Assembly: GCF_003931565.1 (NCBI RefSeq)
Contig: NZ_RRYI01000004.1
Span: 1 to 64,000, forward strand
Direction: 5' to 3'
DNA length: 64,000 bases
DNA from: Caulobacter sp. 602-1
GTDB taxonomy: Bacteria > Pseudomonadota > Alphaproteobacteria > Caulobacterales > Caulobacteraceae
Every line of letters begins with the position of its first letter. The stretch's first letter is position 1. The notes under the pieces were generated by a model that was not told the origin of the DNA, did no database searches, and saw only the letters and a program-made list of their open reading frames with translations. Positions 9,316-18,307 of the stretch are shown here, piece by piece. Both the position numbers and the translations under genes were made by a program.

Positions 9316-10389
9316 TTGAAACCTGCAGTGCTGCAAGCCGCCGCCGAGATCGGCGTCGACACCCCGTCGCGTCAGGGCCTCGGTCGCGCCGCGTTGGTCG
9401 CCGGTTTTGTGGCCTATGCCGCCGTCGCGGGCGCGGCCTGGTGGCTGTCGCTGCGCCTGATCCCCGCCGAACTGAGCCTGACGATCCTGGGCAAGACCTT
9501 GCATACGGCGTCGGTTCACGACCATCTGAACAATGTCTTCCTGGTCTTTTTGCTGCTGCCGACGGCGCTGTGGATCGAGTGCGTGGTGGTGGGCTGGCGC
9601 GACAGCTCGCTACGCCAGCTGCTGTTCGCCCGCACGCCGTCGCTGAACACCGACCTGGCGGTCTTCATCCTGGGGCAGGGCCACGTGCTCGACATCGTCG
9701 GCCGGGTGCTGATGCTGGGCGCCTCGATGATCTCGGGGGCTTGGCTGCATGATGCGATCGCCGCCCATACGGGGGTGAACCTGGGCCCGCCGCCGCTGCC
9801 TTTCGCGCTGCAACTCCCGCTCTATCTCGCGCTCTACAGCTTCTTCGACTACTGGACCCATCGGATCGACCACACCAAGTTCATGTGGCCGCTGCACCGT
9901 TATCACCACTCGGCCGAGGATTTTGGCGTGGTGACCTCGGTGCGCCAGCATCCGGTGACCTTCACCGCCACCTTCGTCGTCAACCTGCCGTTGGCCGTGC
10001 TGGGCGCGCCCGGCGAGGTGATGATCTACGTCAATGTGCTGGTCGTGGCCCTGGGCTTCATCATCCATTCCAAGATCGAGTCCGACTGGGGCTGGATTGG
10101 CCGCTGGCTGCTCCAGTCGCCGAACCATCACCGCGAGCACCACAAGCTGGACATGAGCCGGCCCACCGGCCACTTCGGCATCGCGCCGATCTGGGACCAC
10201 CTGTTCGGCAGCTGGTACGAGGACAAGCCGGACCCGAAGCTGGCGATCGGCGTCGACACGCCCTACAGCCATGGCTTCTTCGTGCCGCGCGACATGTTGC
10301 GCGACTATGTCCACTTCTGGTCGGGCTGGTTCGGCGGCCGCAATGATGGGCCGGACGCCGACCTGCGCTGGCTGAGCCGGAAGCGCTAA
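9316..10389 (+). CDS. Membrane fatty acid hydroxylase / sterol desaturase family protein
   Basis: 357-aa integral membrane protein of the FA_hydroxylase superfamily, diiron enzymes that hydroxylate or desaturate lipid chains. The histidine clusters are present: [14 protein letters not shown] and HHREHH, set between hydrophobic segments (about 27-50, 75-95 and 115-175). The substrate cannot be told from sequence. Relatives act on fatty acids, hopanoids, carotenoids or ceramides, so a sphingolipid role is possible given the island 11 kb away, but this is inference. The TTG start at 9316 is supported by an AGGGG ribosome-binding site at 9301-9305; GTG at 9328 is an alternative. The stop overlaps the convergent uxs gene by 4 nt. 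Confidence 0.82.
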   Translation: MKPAVLQAAAEIGVDTPSRQGLGRAALVAGFVAYAAVAGAAWWLSLRLIPAELSLTILGKTLHTASVHDHLNNVFLVFLLLPTALWIECVVVGWRDSSLRQLLFARTPSLNTDLAVFILGQGHVLDIVGRVLMLGASMISGAWLHDAIAAHTGVNLGPPPLPFALQLPLYLALYSFFDYWTHRIDHTKFMWPLHRYHHSAEDFGVVTSVRQHPVTFTATFVVNLPLAVLGAPGEVMIYVNVLVVALGFIIHSKIESDWGWIGRWLLQSPNHHREHHKLDMSRPTGHFGIAPIWDHLFGSWYEDKPDPKLAIGVDTPYSHGFFVPRDMLRDYVHFWSGWFGGRNDGPDADLRWLSRKR

Positions 10390-11333
10390 GCCGCCTTCAG
10401 CAGTCCGTCGAAATACTCGATCGTCCGCATCAGGCCGACCTTCAGCGGGGCGGTCGGGGTCCAGTCCAGCACCTGCTTGGCCAGGGTGATGTCGGGCTGG
10501 CGCTGGCGCGGGTCGTCCGAGGGCAGGGGGCGGTGGACGAGGTCCGACTTGCTGCCCGTGAGCTCCACGACCAGCTCCGCCAACTGCTTCATCGTGAACT
10601 CGACCGGGTTGCCCAGATTGATCGGGCCGGTCACCTCGTCGCCGGTGTTCATCAGGCGGATCAGGCCGTCGACCAGGTCGTCGACATAGCAGAAAGAGCG
10701 CGTCTGGGCGCCGTCGCCATAGAGGGTGATGTCCTCGCCCTTCAGGGCCTGGACGATGAAGTTGGACACCACGCGCCCGTCGTTCGGATGCATGCGTGGG
10801 CCGTAGGTGTTGAAGATCCGCGCCACCTTGATGCGCAGCCTGTGCTGGCGCCAGTAGTCGAAGAACAGGGTCTCGGCGCAGCGCTTGCCCTCGTCGTAGC
10901 AGGAGCGAATGCCGATCGGATTGACGTTGCCCCAGTAGCTCTCGACCTGCGGGTGGATGGTCGGGTCGCCATACACCTCCGAGGTCGAGGCCTGCAGGAT
11001 CTTGGCCTTCACCCGCTTGGCCAGGCCCAGCATGTTGATGGCCCCGTGGACGCTGGTTTTGGTCGTCTGCACGGGATCGAACTGGTAGTGCACCGGACTG
11101 GCCGGGCAGGCCAGATTGTAGATCTGGTCGACCTCGACATAGAGCGGCATGGTCACGTCGTGGCGTAGCAACTCGAAGCGCGGATTGGTCAGGTTCTGGG
11201 CCACGTTCTGGCGCGAGCCTGTGTAGTAGTTGTCCACGCAGAGCACTTCGGCCCCGGTCTCCAACAGTCGGTCGCACAGGTGCGAGCCGACGAAGCCGGC
11301 GCCGCCGGTCACCAGGATTCTCTGCGTGTGCAT
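10386..11333 (-). CDS. uxs: UDP-glucuronic acid decarboxylase (UDP-xylose synthase)
   Basis: 315-aa extended short-chain dehydrogenase. A Rossmann motif [10 protein letters not shown] lies at about 10-19, the catalytic Tyr-x3-Lys reads YDEGK, and the family signatures [22 protein letters not shown] and [10 protein letters not shown] match bacterial UXS closely. It converts UDP-glucuronate to UDP-xylose with bound NAD+ for polysaccharide or lipopolysaccharide synthesis in the cytoplasm. The closest look-alike families are UDP-glucose 4-epimerase and dTDP-glucose dehydratase, but the CPASP and MHPNDGR motifs favour UXS. It stands alone on its strand, 62 nt from the fadE stop. Confidence 0.88.
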   Translation of the reverse strand: MHTQRILVTGGAGFVGSHLCDRLLETGAEVLCVDNYYTGSRQNVAQNLTNPRFELLRHDVTMPLYVEVDQIYNLACPASPVHYQFDPVQTTKTSVHGAINMLGLAKRVKAKILQASTSEVYGDPTIHPQVESYWGNVNPIGIRSCYDEGKRCAETLFFDYWRQHRLRIKVARIFNTYGPRMHPNDGRVVSNFIVQALKGEDITLYGDGAQTRSFCYVDDLVDGLIRLMNTGDEVTGPINLGNPVEFTMKQLAELVVELTGSKSDLVHRPLPSDDPRQRQPDITLAKQVLDWTPTAPLKVGLMRTIEYFDGLLKAA

Positions 11334-11395
11334 GGACCGGCCGACCTTTCAGGGACTCACGGAGAGTCGTCCCTGACGTTGTACCGCTCGGTTTT

Positions 11396-13705
11396 CTAGG
11401 CCGTCGAGCCCTCGCCGAAGGAGCGGGGCTCGGTGACGACCGAGGGCTCCGCGATGGGCTTTGGTCGCTTGGCGGGCTGGGCCGTTTCCACCGGACGGGG
11501 CGAGAGTTGGTCGGGCGCGAAGTCGTCGACCGCGACGACGGCCGCCACCGCCTGGTCGGCGGCGTCGAGGGCGGAGATCTCATCCGGCGTCAGCAGGTTC
11601 TTGGCCAGGCCGTCCTTCCAGTGGCGGACGCCCTGGTCCTTCAGGCGGTCATGGATCGGCTGGGTGGCCACCACGCGCTCGAAGGCGTCGATCAACTGAC
11701 CGATCGCCTCGTCCTTGCCGCCGACATAAACGCCCTCGACCAGGCGGTCGCGGGTGGCGGACGGGTGCAGGATCAGGTCGGCGCAGGCGCGGGTGACGTG
11801 GTCCGACGGACCCCGGCGGCGGGCGCCAAAGGGCAGCACAGCCGCGCGCAGCAGCCAGCCGGCCAGGCGATTGGGCAGGTTGGCGAACACCTCGTCCAGC
11901 CGCTGCTCGATCGTGGCGAAGGCCGTCTCGGCGCACCATTGCAGCAGCGGGAAGTCGGCGTCCGGTCGGCCGTCGTCCTCCCAGCGCTTCAGGGCGCCGG
12001 ACAGGAAGTACATCTCGGAAAGAATGTCGCCCAGACGCGCCGACAGCATCTCCTTGCGCTTCAATTCGCCGCCCAGGGTCAGCAGGGCGATGTCAGAGGT
12101 GAGGGCGAAGGCGGCGCTGTAGCGGCCCAGCTTGCGGTAGAAGCGGGCGGCGCGGCTGGCGTCCGGCGCGGGCGCCAGGGCGCCGTCGGTCCAGGCGCGG
12201 GCCGTGGCGCGGATGCCGTTGCGCAGGGCGTGGACGACATGTTTCCAGAACGTCTCGTCGAACTGCGCGAGGCCCCTGGCGTCGTCCTGATCGCCCAGGG
12301 CCAGGATCTCCTTCAGCATGTAGGGATGGGCGCGGATCGCGCCCTGGCCGAACACCATCAGGCTGCGGGTCAGGATGTTGGCGCCCTCGACCGTGATGCC
12401 GACCGGCAGGGCGCGGTACTGGCCGCCCATGTAGTTGCGCGGGCCCTCCATGATCGCCTTGCCGCCGTGGACGTCCATGGCGTCGTTGACCACGACGCGC
12501 ATCCGCTCGGTCGCGCCCGACTTCATCATCGCCGAGATCACCGACGGATGCCTGCCGAGGTCCAGGCCCGCGCAGGTCAGCCGCCTCGCGCCATCGACCA
12601 GGTAGGCGTTGCCGGCGATGCGGGCCAGACGCTCCTGCACGCCCTCGAACTTGCCGATGGCGATGCCGAACTGGCTGCGCACCCGTGCATAGGCGCCGGT
12701 GGTCAGCGCGCTGTAGGCGGCCGCCGCGCCGGCCATGGCGGGCAGGGAGATGCCGCGCCCGGCCGCCAGGGCGGTCATCAGCATCTTCCAGCCCTGGCCG
12801 GCGCGCTCGGCGCCGCCGATGATCAGGTCCAGCGGGATGAAGACGTCCTGGCCCCAGTTCGGACCGTTCTGGAAGGTCTGGAAGGCCGGCAGGTGGCGAC
12901 GGCCGATACTGACCCCCGGCGTGTCGGTCGGCACCAGGGCGCAGGTGATGCCGATGTCCTCCTCGCCGCCCAGCAGGCGATCGGGGTCGCGCAGCTTGAA
13001 GGCCAGGCCCAGCACCGTGCAGACGGGGCCGAGGGTGATGTAACGCTTGTGCCAGTTCAGGCGGATGCCCAGGACGTTCTCGCCCTTCCACGTTCCGCGA
13101 ACGACCACGCCCTCGTCGACCATGGCGCCGGCGTCGGAGCCGGCCTCGGGGCTGGTCAGGCCGAAGGCGGGGACTTCACGGCCGTCAGCGAGGCGCGGCA
13201 GCCAATAGTCCTGCTGTTCCTTCGTCCCGAACTTCACCAGCAGCTCGCCCGGGCCGAGCGAATTGGGCACCATCGCCGTCACCGCCGCCGAGGTCGAGCG
13301 GGTGGCGATCTTGCGGACGATCTCGGCGTGACCAAAGGCCGAGAAGCCCAGGCCCCCGAACGCTTTCGGGATGATCATGCCGAAGAACTTCTCGCGCTTC
13401 AGGAAGTCCCAGACCTCGGGCGGCAGATCGCGCGTCTCCCAGGTCATGCGCCAGTCGTCGAGCATGGCGCACAGCGTGTTCACGGGGCCATCGAAGAACG
13501 CCTGCTCCTCTGGGCTGAGCATCGGCTTGGGGTAGGAGAGCAGCTCGTTCCAGTCCGGATCGCCGGTGAACAGGTTCGCGTCCCACCAGGTGTCGCCGGC
13601 CTCGATCGCGTCGCGCTCGGTTTCGGACAGGGCGGGCAGCACGCCCTTGGCCCACTGGTAGATCGGCCGGGTGATGGTGTCCCGACGGAAGGAAGAGCTG
13701 ATCAT
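11396..13705 (-). CDS. fadE: Acyl-CoA dehydrogenase, FadE type
   Basis: 769-aa flavoprotein close to the E. coli FadE length (814 aa). It has the N-terminal acyl-CoA dehydrogenase domain (MIIPKAFGGLGFSAFGHAEI, then LTSPEAGSDAGAM), the middle beta domain, and the C-terminal DUF1974 extension specific to FadE (DHVTRACADLILHPSATRD and onward). It catalyses the first oxidation of fatty-acid beta-oxidation, acyl-CoA to trans-2-enoyl-CoA, passing electrons to electron-transfer flavoprotein. It is divergent from the ABC operon. The shared intergenic region holds the bipartite element at 13790-13827, so its regulation could be affected too, although the spacing fits the ABC side. Confidence 0.92.
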   Translation of the reverse strand: MISSSFRRDTITRPIYQWAKGVLPALSETERDAIEAGDTWWDANLFTGDPDWNELLSYPKPMLSPEEQAFFDGPVNTLCAMLDDWRMTWETRDLPPEVWDFLKREKFFGMIIPKAFGGLGFSAFGHAEIVRKIATRSTSAAVTAMVPNSLGPGELLVKFGTKEQQDYWLPRLADGREVPAFGLTSPEAGSDAGAMVDEGVVVRGTWKGENVLGIRLNWHKRYITLGPVCTVLGLAFKLRDPDRLLGGEEDIGITCALVPTDTPGVSIGRRHLPAFQTFQNGPNWGQDVFIPLDLIIGGAERAGQGWKMLMTALAAGRGISLPAMAGAAAAYSALTTGAYARVRSQFGIAIGKFEGVQERLARIAGNAYLVDGARRLTCAGLDLGRHPSVISAMMKSGATERMRVVVNDAMDVHGGKAIMEGPRNYMGGQYRALPVGITVEGANILTRSLMVFGQGAIRAHPYMLKEILALGDQDDARGLAQFDETFWKHVVHALRNGIRATARAWTDGALAPAPDASRAARFYRKLGRYSAAFALTSDIALLTLGGELKRKEMLSARLGDILSEMYFLSGALKRWEDDGRPDADFPLLQWCAETAFATIEQRLDEVFANLPNRLAGWLLRAAVLPFGARRRGPSDHVTRACADLILHPSATRDRLVEGVYVGGKDEAIGQLIDAFERVVATQPIHDRLKDQGVRHWKDGLAKNLLTPDEISALDAADQAVAAVVAVDDFAPDQLSPRPVETAQPAKRPKPIAEPSVVTEPRSFGEGSTA

Positions 13706-13789
13706 GACGCTGCCTCTCGGATACTCGCTGTCAAAACGCGAGGGCGGCGAGGCGGCTCCGCGAAAACTCGGCCTTGGATGACTTAAGGG

Positions 13790-13827
13790 TGACGTTTGTC
13801 ATGCGACATCCGTGACGCGCGGCACTG
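13790..13827 (+). promoter_or_regulatory. Bipartite regulatory element upstream of the ABC/two-component operon, copy B
   Basis: TGAC-GTTT-GTCA (13790-13801), 11 nt, then TGACGCGCGGCACTG (13813-13827), ending about 50 nt before the ATG at 13879. The same two blocks with the same 11-nt gap occur upstream of the TonB receptor at 4054. The palindromic first block looks like a dimer site. The LuxR-type response regulator encoded at the end of this operon is the simplest candidate regulator (inference). Confidence 0.62.
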
Positions 13828-13878
13828 ATGGACCGCGTCGGGCGACGGCATGGTGGCTTCACAACGAGGGAGCCACCC

Positions 13879-14808
13879 ATGTCATCCAGACCTTCCGAAC
13901 CGATCGCGATGCTGCGCCAAGCGGTCAAGCGTCGCGGCGCCGCCTTGGCCCTGAACGGCCTGGATCTCGACATCCGTCCCGGTCAGTGCGTCGCCCTGCT
14001 GGGGCCGAACGGCGCCGGCAAGAGCACCAGCGTCGCCCTGCTGACAGGTCGCCTTCGTCCCGACGCGGGGACCGCCAGCCTGTTCGGCGGCGACCCGCGT
14101 GACGTCGCCGCTCGAGGCCGCATGGGGGTCATGCTGCAGGAAGCCGGTCTGCCGCGCACCCTGACGGTTCGCGAGCAGGTCGAGCTGTTCCGGGGCTACT
14201 ATCGCCAGCCCCGTCCTCTGGACGAGACCCTCCGTCTGGCCGGTCTCGAGGGGCTGGAGCGTCGTCGATGCGGCGCGCTGTCCGGCGGCCAGCAGCGCCG
14301 CGTGCAGTTCGCCCTGGCCATCGCCGGCCGCCCGGACTTCCTGGTGCTGGATGAGCCGACCACCGGCATGGACATCGACGCCCGTCGCGGTCTGTGGATC
14401 GCCGTTCGCGCCGAGATCGCCCGGGGCGCGGCCGTGCTGCTGACCACCCACCACCTGGACGAGGCCGAGGCCCTGGCCGATCGCATCGTGGTCATCGACC
14501 ACGGCCAGGTTATCGCCGACGGCACGCCGGAAGCGATCAAGAGCCGCGTTTCGGGCGTAGCCATTCGCTGTCGCACGCGCCTGTCGGACGCCGAACTCTC
14601 GAACCTGGCCCGGGTCACCGGCGTCAGCCGCGATGGCGGCCGGGTCATGCTGCTGACCCCCTCGGCCCCTGCCACCCTGCGCGAACTGCTGGCCCGCGAT
14701 GAGACTGTCGATGATCTGACCGTCGCCGGCGCCTCGCTGGAGGACGCCGTCACCCGTCTCGTGCAGGCCGGCGCGCCTGCCCCAACCCGTCAAGCCGAGG
14801 CCGCCTGA
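13879..14808 (+). CDS. ABC exporter ATP-binding protein
   Basis: 309-aa ATPase of the ABC-2 exporter (CcmA/DrrA-like) type. Walker A is GPNGAGKST at 42-50, the signature is LSGGQQRR at about 131, Walker B is FLVLDEP, and the H-loop lies in TTHHLDEAEALAD. A C-terminal extension of about 90 residues is usual in this family. The ATG at 13879 is chosen because GAGGGAG lies 9-15 nt upstream; longer in-frame starts lack a site. It is followed by its permease after 1 nt and then a histidine kinase and response regulator, an arrangement typical of DesKR/LiaRS-linked exporters that respond to envelope stress or antibiotics. Confidence 0.92.
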   Translation: MSSRPSEPIAMLRQAVKRRGAALALNGLDLDIRPGQCVALLGPNGAGKSTSVALLTGRLRPDAGTASLFGGDPRDVAARGRMGVMLQEAGLPRTLTVREQVELFRGYYRQPRPLDETLRLAGLEGLERRRCGALSGGQQRRVQFALAIAGRPDFLVLDEPTTGMDIDARRGLWIAVRAEIARGAAVLLTTHHLDEAEALADRIVVIDHGQVIADGTPEAIKSRVSGVAIRCRTRLSDAELSNLARVTGVSRDGGRVMLLTPSAPATLRELLARDETVDDLTVAGASLEDAVTRLVQAGAPAPTRQAEAA

Positions 14809-14809
14809 A

Positions 14810-15547
14810 ATGCACACCCTGTCCGTCTACATCCGTGAAGCTCGCGCCCAGATCGTCTCCACCTGGCGCACCCCGCAGTTCATCATCCCCAGCGTGGCCC
14901 TGCCGCTGCTGTTCTACGGGATGATGGGCCTTGGTCTCAGCAAGGGGCGCGAGGAGATCGCCCATATGATGCTGGCCAACTACGTGATCTTCGCGTCCAT
15001 CGCCCCGGCCATGTTCGGCTTCGGCGCCGCCGTGGCCGCCGAGCGCGAGGCCAAGCTGATCGAGCTGAAGCAGATCGCGCCGCTGCCCGCCGGCGGCTAC
15101 CTGGCCGGTCGCCTGATCGCCGCCCTCGTTTTGGTCGGCGTCGCGATCGGCCTGCTCGGCGCCCTGGCCTGGTTGGGCGGCGTGAGGATGGTCCCGTGGC
15201 GCTGGGCCGCGACCCTGGGCTTGGGTCTGGCTTCGGCCATCCCGTTCGCCCTGATCGGCCTGAACGTCGGGTTGCGGTTCGGCTCGCAGGGCGCCACCGC
15301 CGTCGCCAACCTGCTGTTCCTGAGCCTCTGCCTGTTCGGCGGCCTGTGGGTCCCGCTCAGCATCATGCCGAAGTGGGCCGGCGACATCGCCGAGGTCACG
15401 CCGTCCTATCACCTGGGACAGCTGTCGCAGATGTTGTCGGGCATGCAACCGATGGCGGACGTCCCGCATCACCTCTCGATCCTGGCCGCGATCAGCATCG
15501 CCGCCATGATCGGCGCCTGGTCGGCCTGGCGGCGGCAAGCGGCTTGA
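14810..15547 (+). CDS. ABC-2 type exporter permease
   Basis: 245-aa membrane protein with about six hydrophobic segments (roughly 22-40, 57-75, 102-125, 136-160, 170-190 and 218-238), matching ABC-2 permeases that pair with CcmA/DrrA ATPases. The conserved amphipathic piece AEREAKLIELKQIAPLPAGGYLAG sits between segments 2 and 3. It would form the membrane channel with the upstream ATPase and export a lipid, drug or polysaccharide-like molecule. The ATG is 1 nt after the ATPase stop, and the histidine kinase begins just after its own stop, so the four genes form one operon. The transported compound is unknown. Confidence 0.9.
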   Translation: MHTLSVYIREARAQIVSTWRTPQFIIPSVALPLLFYGMMGLGLSKGREEIAHMMLANYVIFASIAPAMFGFGAAVAAEREAKLIELKQIAPLPAGGYLAGRLIAALVLVGVAIGLLGALAWLGGVRMVPWRWAATLGLGLASAIPFALIGLNVGLRFGSQGATAVANLLFLSLCLFGGLWVPLSIMPKWAGDIAEVTPSYHLGQLSQMLSGMQPMADVPHHLSILAAISIAAMIGAWSAWRRQAA

Positions 15548-15579
15548 CCGTGACGAGCCCGCCGCGCGACATCGCCGCC

Positions 15580-16710
15580 ATGGATCAGGGAACACGAGGC
15601 AAGGATGCGACCCCGGCGGCGACCGCCGGGGTTGGGATGCGGCGTAACGGAAGCCTGATCTTCCTGTCCTACCTGCCGTTCTACTTCATCTCCTGGCTCA
15701 ATCACCGGCCCGGGACGCTGGAGCTGGTCGCCTCGATTGGCGGCCTGCTGGTCTTCATCGGCCTGTTCTGGGCCATCTGGAGAAACCGGGGCCGCCCGGC
15801 GCTGTGGCAGGTACTGGCGATTTACGGCATCGGCCTGGCGCTCTCGCCCTTCAACGCCGGCTGGAGCGTCTACACGATCTACGCCATGTCGTTCGCCTCG
15901 CGTCTGCCGTCGCGGCGGATGTCGATCCGGGTGATGATCGCCCTGGAGATCGCGCTGCTGGCGGTGGGGCTGGCTTTCTACCGTCACGTCTGGCCGATCT
16001 GGGCCTCCGGCCTGTTGTTCGGCGGCATCACCGGCTTCGCCACGCTGATGCAGACGGATGTCGAACGGAAGAACCAGGAACTGGCCGTCGCCCACGAGGA
16101 GGTCCGGGCCCTGGCCACCACGGCCGAGCGCGAGCGGATTTCCCGCGACCTGCACGACCTCCTGGGCCACACCCTGACCCTGGTGGCCGTCAAGGCCGAA
16201 CTGGCCGCTCGTCTGGTCACCCGCGACGCCGAGGCCGCCGAGCGAGAGATGCAGGCCGTCGCCGCAGCCGCCCGCGAGGCCCTCTCCGAGGTGCGCACGG
16301 CGGTGGTCGGGATGAGGGGCGCCTCCCTGGCGTTCGAGATCGACAAGGCCCGCCAGGCCCTGACCGCCGCCGACATCCAGGCCGAGATCTCGGCCCTGAC
16401 CACCGATGGCTTTCCGGCCCAGGAGGCCGTGCTGGCCATGGCCCTGCGCGAGGGGGTGACCAACGTCATCCGCCACGCCGGCGCCAAGCGATGCGACATC
16501 ACGCTGGAGCCCAGCGCCAAGGCGCTCACGCTCACCATCGCCGACAATGGTCCGGGCAGCGGCCGGCTGGTCGAGGGCTCGGGTCTGAAAGGCATGCGCG
16601 CGCGTCTGGCCGCCATCGGCGGGGCCCTGGACATCAAGTCCGGCAAGACGGGGACCCGCCTCGTCGCCACCGCGCCCCTGAGCAACGCGAATGGGGAGAC
16701 CGTCTCGTGA
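15580..16710 (+). CDS. Sensor histidine kinase, DesK/NarX-like (HisKA_3)
   Basis: 376-aa inner-membrane kinase. About four or five hydrophobic segments span residues 25-160. A HisKA_3 dimerisation domain carries the phospho-accepting His192 in ERERISRDLHDLLGHT, and a HATPase_c domain with DNGPGSG and GSGLKGMRARL boxes follows. The sensor region is purely membranous, as in DesK, suggesting it senses the membrane or the linked transporter rather than a periplasmic ligand. The start is uncertain: GTG 15550 and ATG 15637 are also in frame, and I use ATG 15580. It overlaps the regulator gene by GTGA. Confidence 0.88.
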   Translation: MDQGTRGKDATPAATAGVGMRRNGSLIFLSYLPFYFISWLNHRPGTLELVASIGGLLVFIGLFWAIWRNRGRPALWQVLAIYGIGLALSPFNAGWSVYTIYAMSFASRLPSRRMSIRVMIALEIALLAVGLAFYRHVWPIWASGLLFGGITGFATLMQTDVERKNQELAVAHEEVRALATTAERERISRDLHDLLGHTLTLVAVKAELAARLVTRDAEAAEREMQAVAAAAREALSEVRTAVVGMRGASLAFEIDKARQALTAADIQAEISALTTDGFPAQEAVLAMALREGVTNVIRHAGAKRCDITLEPSAKALTLTIADNGPGSGRLVEGSGLKGMRARLAAIGGALDIKSGKTGTRLVATAPLSNANGETVS

Positions 16711-17312
16711 TCCGCGTCGTCATCGCCGAAGACCAGAAGATGGTGCTGGGGGCGCTCAGCGCGCTGCTCGAGATGGAAGGCGACATCCAGGTCGTCGGCC
16801 GCGCGCCCGACGGCGCCGTCGCCCTGGAGCTGGTCAAGGCCGAGAAGCCGGACGTGCTGATCTCCGACATCGAGATGCCCAGCCTGACCGGTATCGACGT
16901 CGCCGCCCGGCTGAAGGCCGAAGGCTCGACGACGCGGGTGCTGATCGTGACCACCTTCGGTCGGCCGGGCTATCTGCGCCGGGCCATGGAAGCGGGGGTG
17001 AGGGGCTACCTCCTCAAGGATGGCCCCAGCAGCGTGCTGGCCGCCGCCGTCCGCACCGTCGCCGCCGGTGGGCGGGCCATAGCGCCGGAGCTGTCCGAGG
17101 CGATCTGGGACGCCGAGCCCGATCCGTTGACCGACCGCGAGCGCGCGATCCTGCGTCTGGCCGAGGAGGGGCGTTCGAACAAGGAGATCGCCGACGTGCT
17201 GGACCTATCACCGGGCACGATCCGCAACTACCTGTCCGAAGCGGCCCAGAAGCTGGGCGCGGCCAACCGGGTCGAGGCCGGCCGGATCGCCCGCTCCAAC
17301 GGCTGGCTTTAG
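16707..17312 (+). CDS. LuxR/NarL-family response regulator, DesR-like
   Basis: 201-aa regulator with a receiver domain (acidic pocket AED at 7-9, phospho-acceptor Asp54 in LISDIEMP, Lys about 104) and a C-terminal LuxR helix-turn-helix (LTDRERAILRLAEEGRSNKEIA, then SPGTIRNYLSEAAQKL). The GTG start overlaps the kinase stop and is preceded by GGGGAG. It should be phosphorylated by the upstream kinase and probably autoregulates the ABC operon. The shared element at 13790 and 4105 is the best candidate binding site. Its stop shares a 4-nt TTAG with the convergent gene. Confidence 0.9.
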   Translation: MIRVVIAEDQKMVLGALSALLEMEGDIQVVGRAPDGAVALELVKAEKPDVLISDIEMPSLTGIDVAARLKAEGSTTRVLIVTTFGRPGYLRRAMEAGVRGYLLKDGPSSVLAAAVRTVAAGGRAIAPELSEAIWDAEPDPLTDRERAILRLAEEGRSNKEIADVLDLSPGTIRNYLSEAAQKLGAANRVEAGRIARSNGWL

Positions 17313-18307
17313 GCCGTCACGGGTTCGGGGTCGGCCGCCGGCGCTCGCGTCGTCCGCCACAGCACCAGGCCGATCACGCCGAGCGTCAGCTCGCGCAGGC
17401 GGCGCAGCAGCGAAAGGGCCAGGGCCTGGTCTGGGGTCAGGCCCAGCGCGCCGCCCAGCAGCAGGTAGCCGCCTTCCTGCACGCCCAGCGCCCCGGGGAT
17501 GGCGAAGCCGACGACCTTGGCCGTCTGAGCGAGGCCCTCGACGATCAGGGCCTGAAGCAGGGTGGGATTGAGGCCCAGGGCCCACATCGAGACATAGGTT
17601 TCGAACGCGCCGGCGAGCCAGGCGGCCATGTGCCAGGCCCAGGAGGCGAACAGGTTTCCGCGCCGGCGGCCGATGAGGCGGAAGGCGTCGCCCAACTCGC
17701 CGGCTCGGCCGGCGATGGCGGTCCAGCGCTGCGAGAACTGACCCAGGCGCCGGTGCAGGCCGACCTTGTGGGCCAGATAGGCGCTCAACGCGACGCCCAG
17801 GACGATGGCGACCAGGGTCAGGCCGGCTTGCGCCAGGCGTGGGTCGTGCAGCGTGGCGATGGCCACGAGCAGGCTGGCCAGGACGAACAGCACCAGACCC
17901 ACCGTTCCGGCCAGGACATCGACGACGCAACTCGCCGTGGCCTCGGCCAGGGTCAGGCCGTTGCGGGCCGACAGCTTGGCTCGCACGACATCGCCGCCGA
18001 CCTGGGCGACCGGAAGAAGGGCGTTGACTGCCTCCTTGATCAGGCGGACGCGAAACAGGAAGGTCAGGGGCGGGCGACGATCGGGCGGCAGCAGGACCTG
18101 CCAGCTCACGGTGGCCAGGAAGGTCACGGGCAGGTGGGCGGCGATGACGATCACCGCCTGCCAGCCGACCTGAGCCAGGATTTCGCGGACGGCGCCGACC
18201 CCGTGCGTCGCCAGCAGGATCGCCAGAAGGGCGATCCCGATCGTCAGCAACCAGCCTCGCCAAAGCGAAGGTTTGCCTTGCGCTTGCCCCCCCGTATCCG
18301 CCGTCAT
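17309..18307 (-). CDS. UPF0104 / lysylphosphatidylglycerol-synthase-TM family protein (HpnL-like)
   Basis: 332-aa polytopic membrane protein with about eight hydrophobic segments. The family features are visible: RLIKEAVNALLPVAQVGGDVVRA around residue 90 and GVQEGGYLLLGGALG near 265. In hopanoid clusters the HpnL subgroup is suggested to move lipids; other members are flippase-like parts of lipid or glycolipid pathways. The ATG at 18307 overlaps the stop of the upstream GT4 glycosyltransferase (ATGA), so the two probably make and move one glycolipid. A 23-residue Arg-rich N-terminal extension is possible in frame but overlaps the upstream gene and looks spurious. Confidence 0.8.
   Translation of the reverse strand: MTADTGGQAQGKPSLWRGWLLTIGIALLAILLATHGVGAVREILAQVGWQAVIVIAAHLPVTFLATVSWQVLLPPDRRPPLTFLFRVRLIKEAVNALLPVAQVGGDVVRAKLSARNGLTLAEATASCVVDVLAGTVGLVLFVLASLLVAIATLHDPRLAQAGLTLVAIVLGVALSAYLAHKVGLHRRLGQFSQRWTAIAGRAGELGDAFRLIGRRRGNLFASWAWHMAAWLAGAFETYVSMWALGLNPTLLQALIVEGLAQTAKVVGFAIPGALGVQEGGYLLLGGALGLTPDQALALSLLRRLRELTLGVIGLVLWRTTRAPAADPEPVTA

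Noticed and set aside
9610..11583. 657-aa minus-strand frame spanning the uxs region
   Set aside because: Overlaps two well-supported genes in other frames; composition of a shadow.
11507..13786. 759-aa plus-strand frame antisense to fadE
   Set aside because: Low-complexity shadow; fadE is complete on the other strand.
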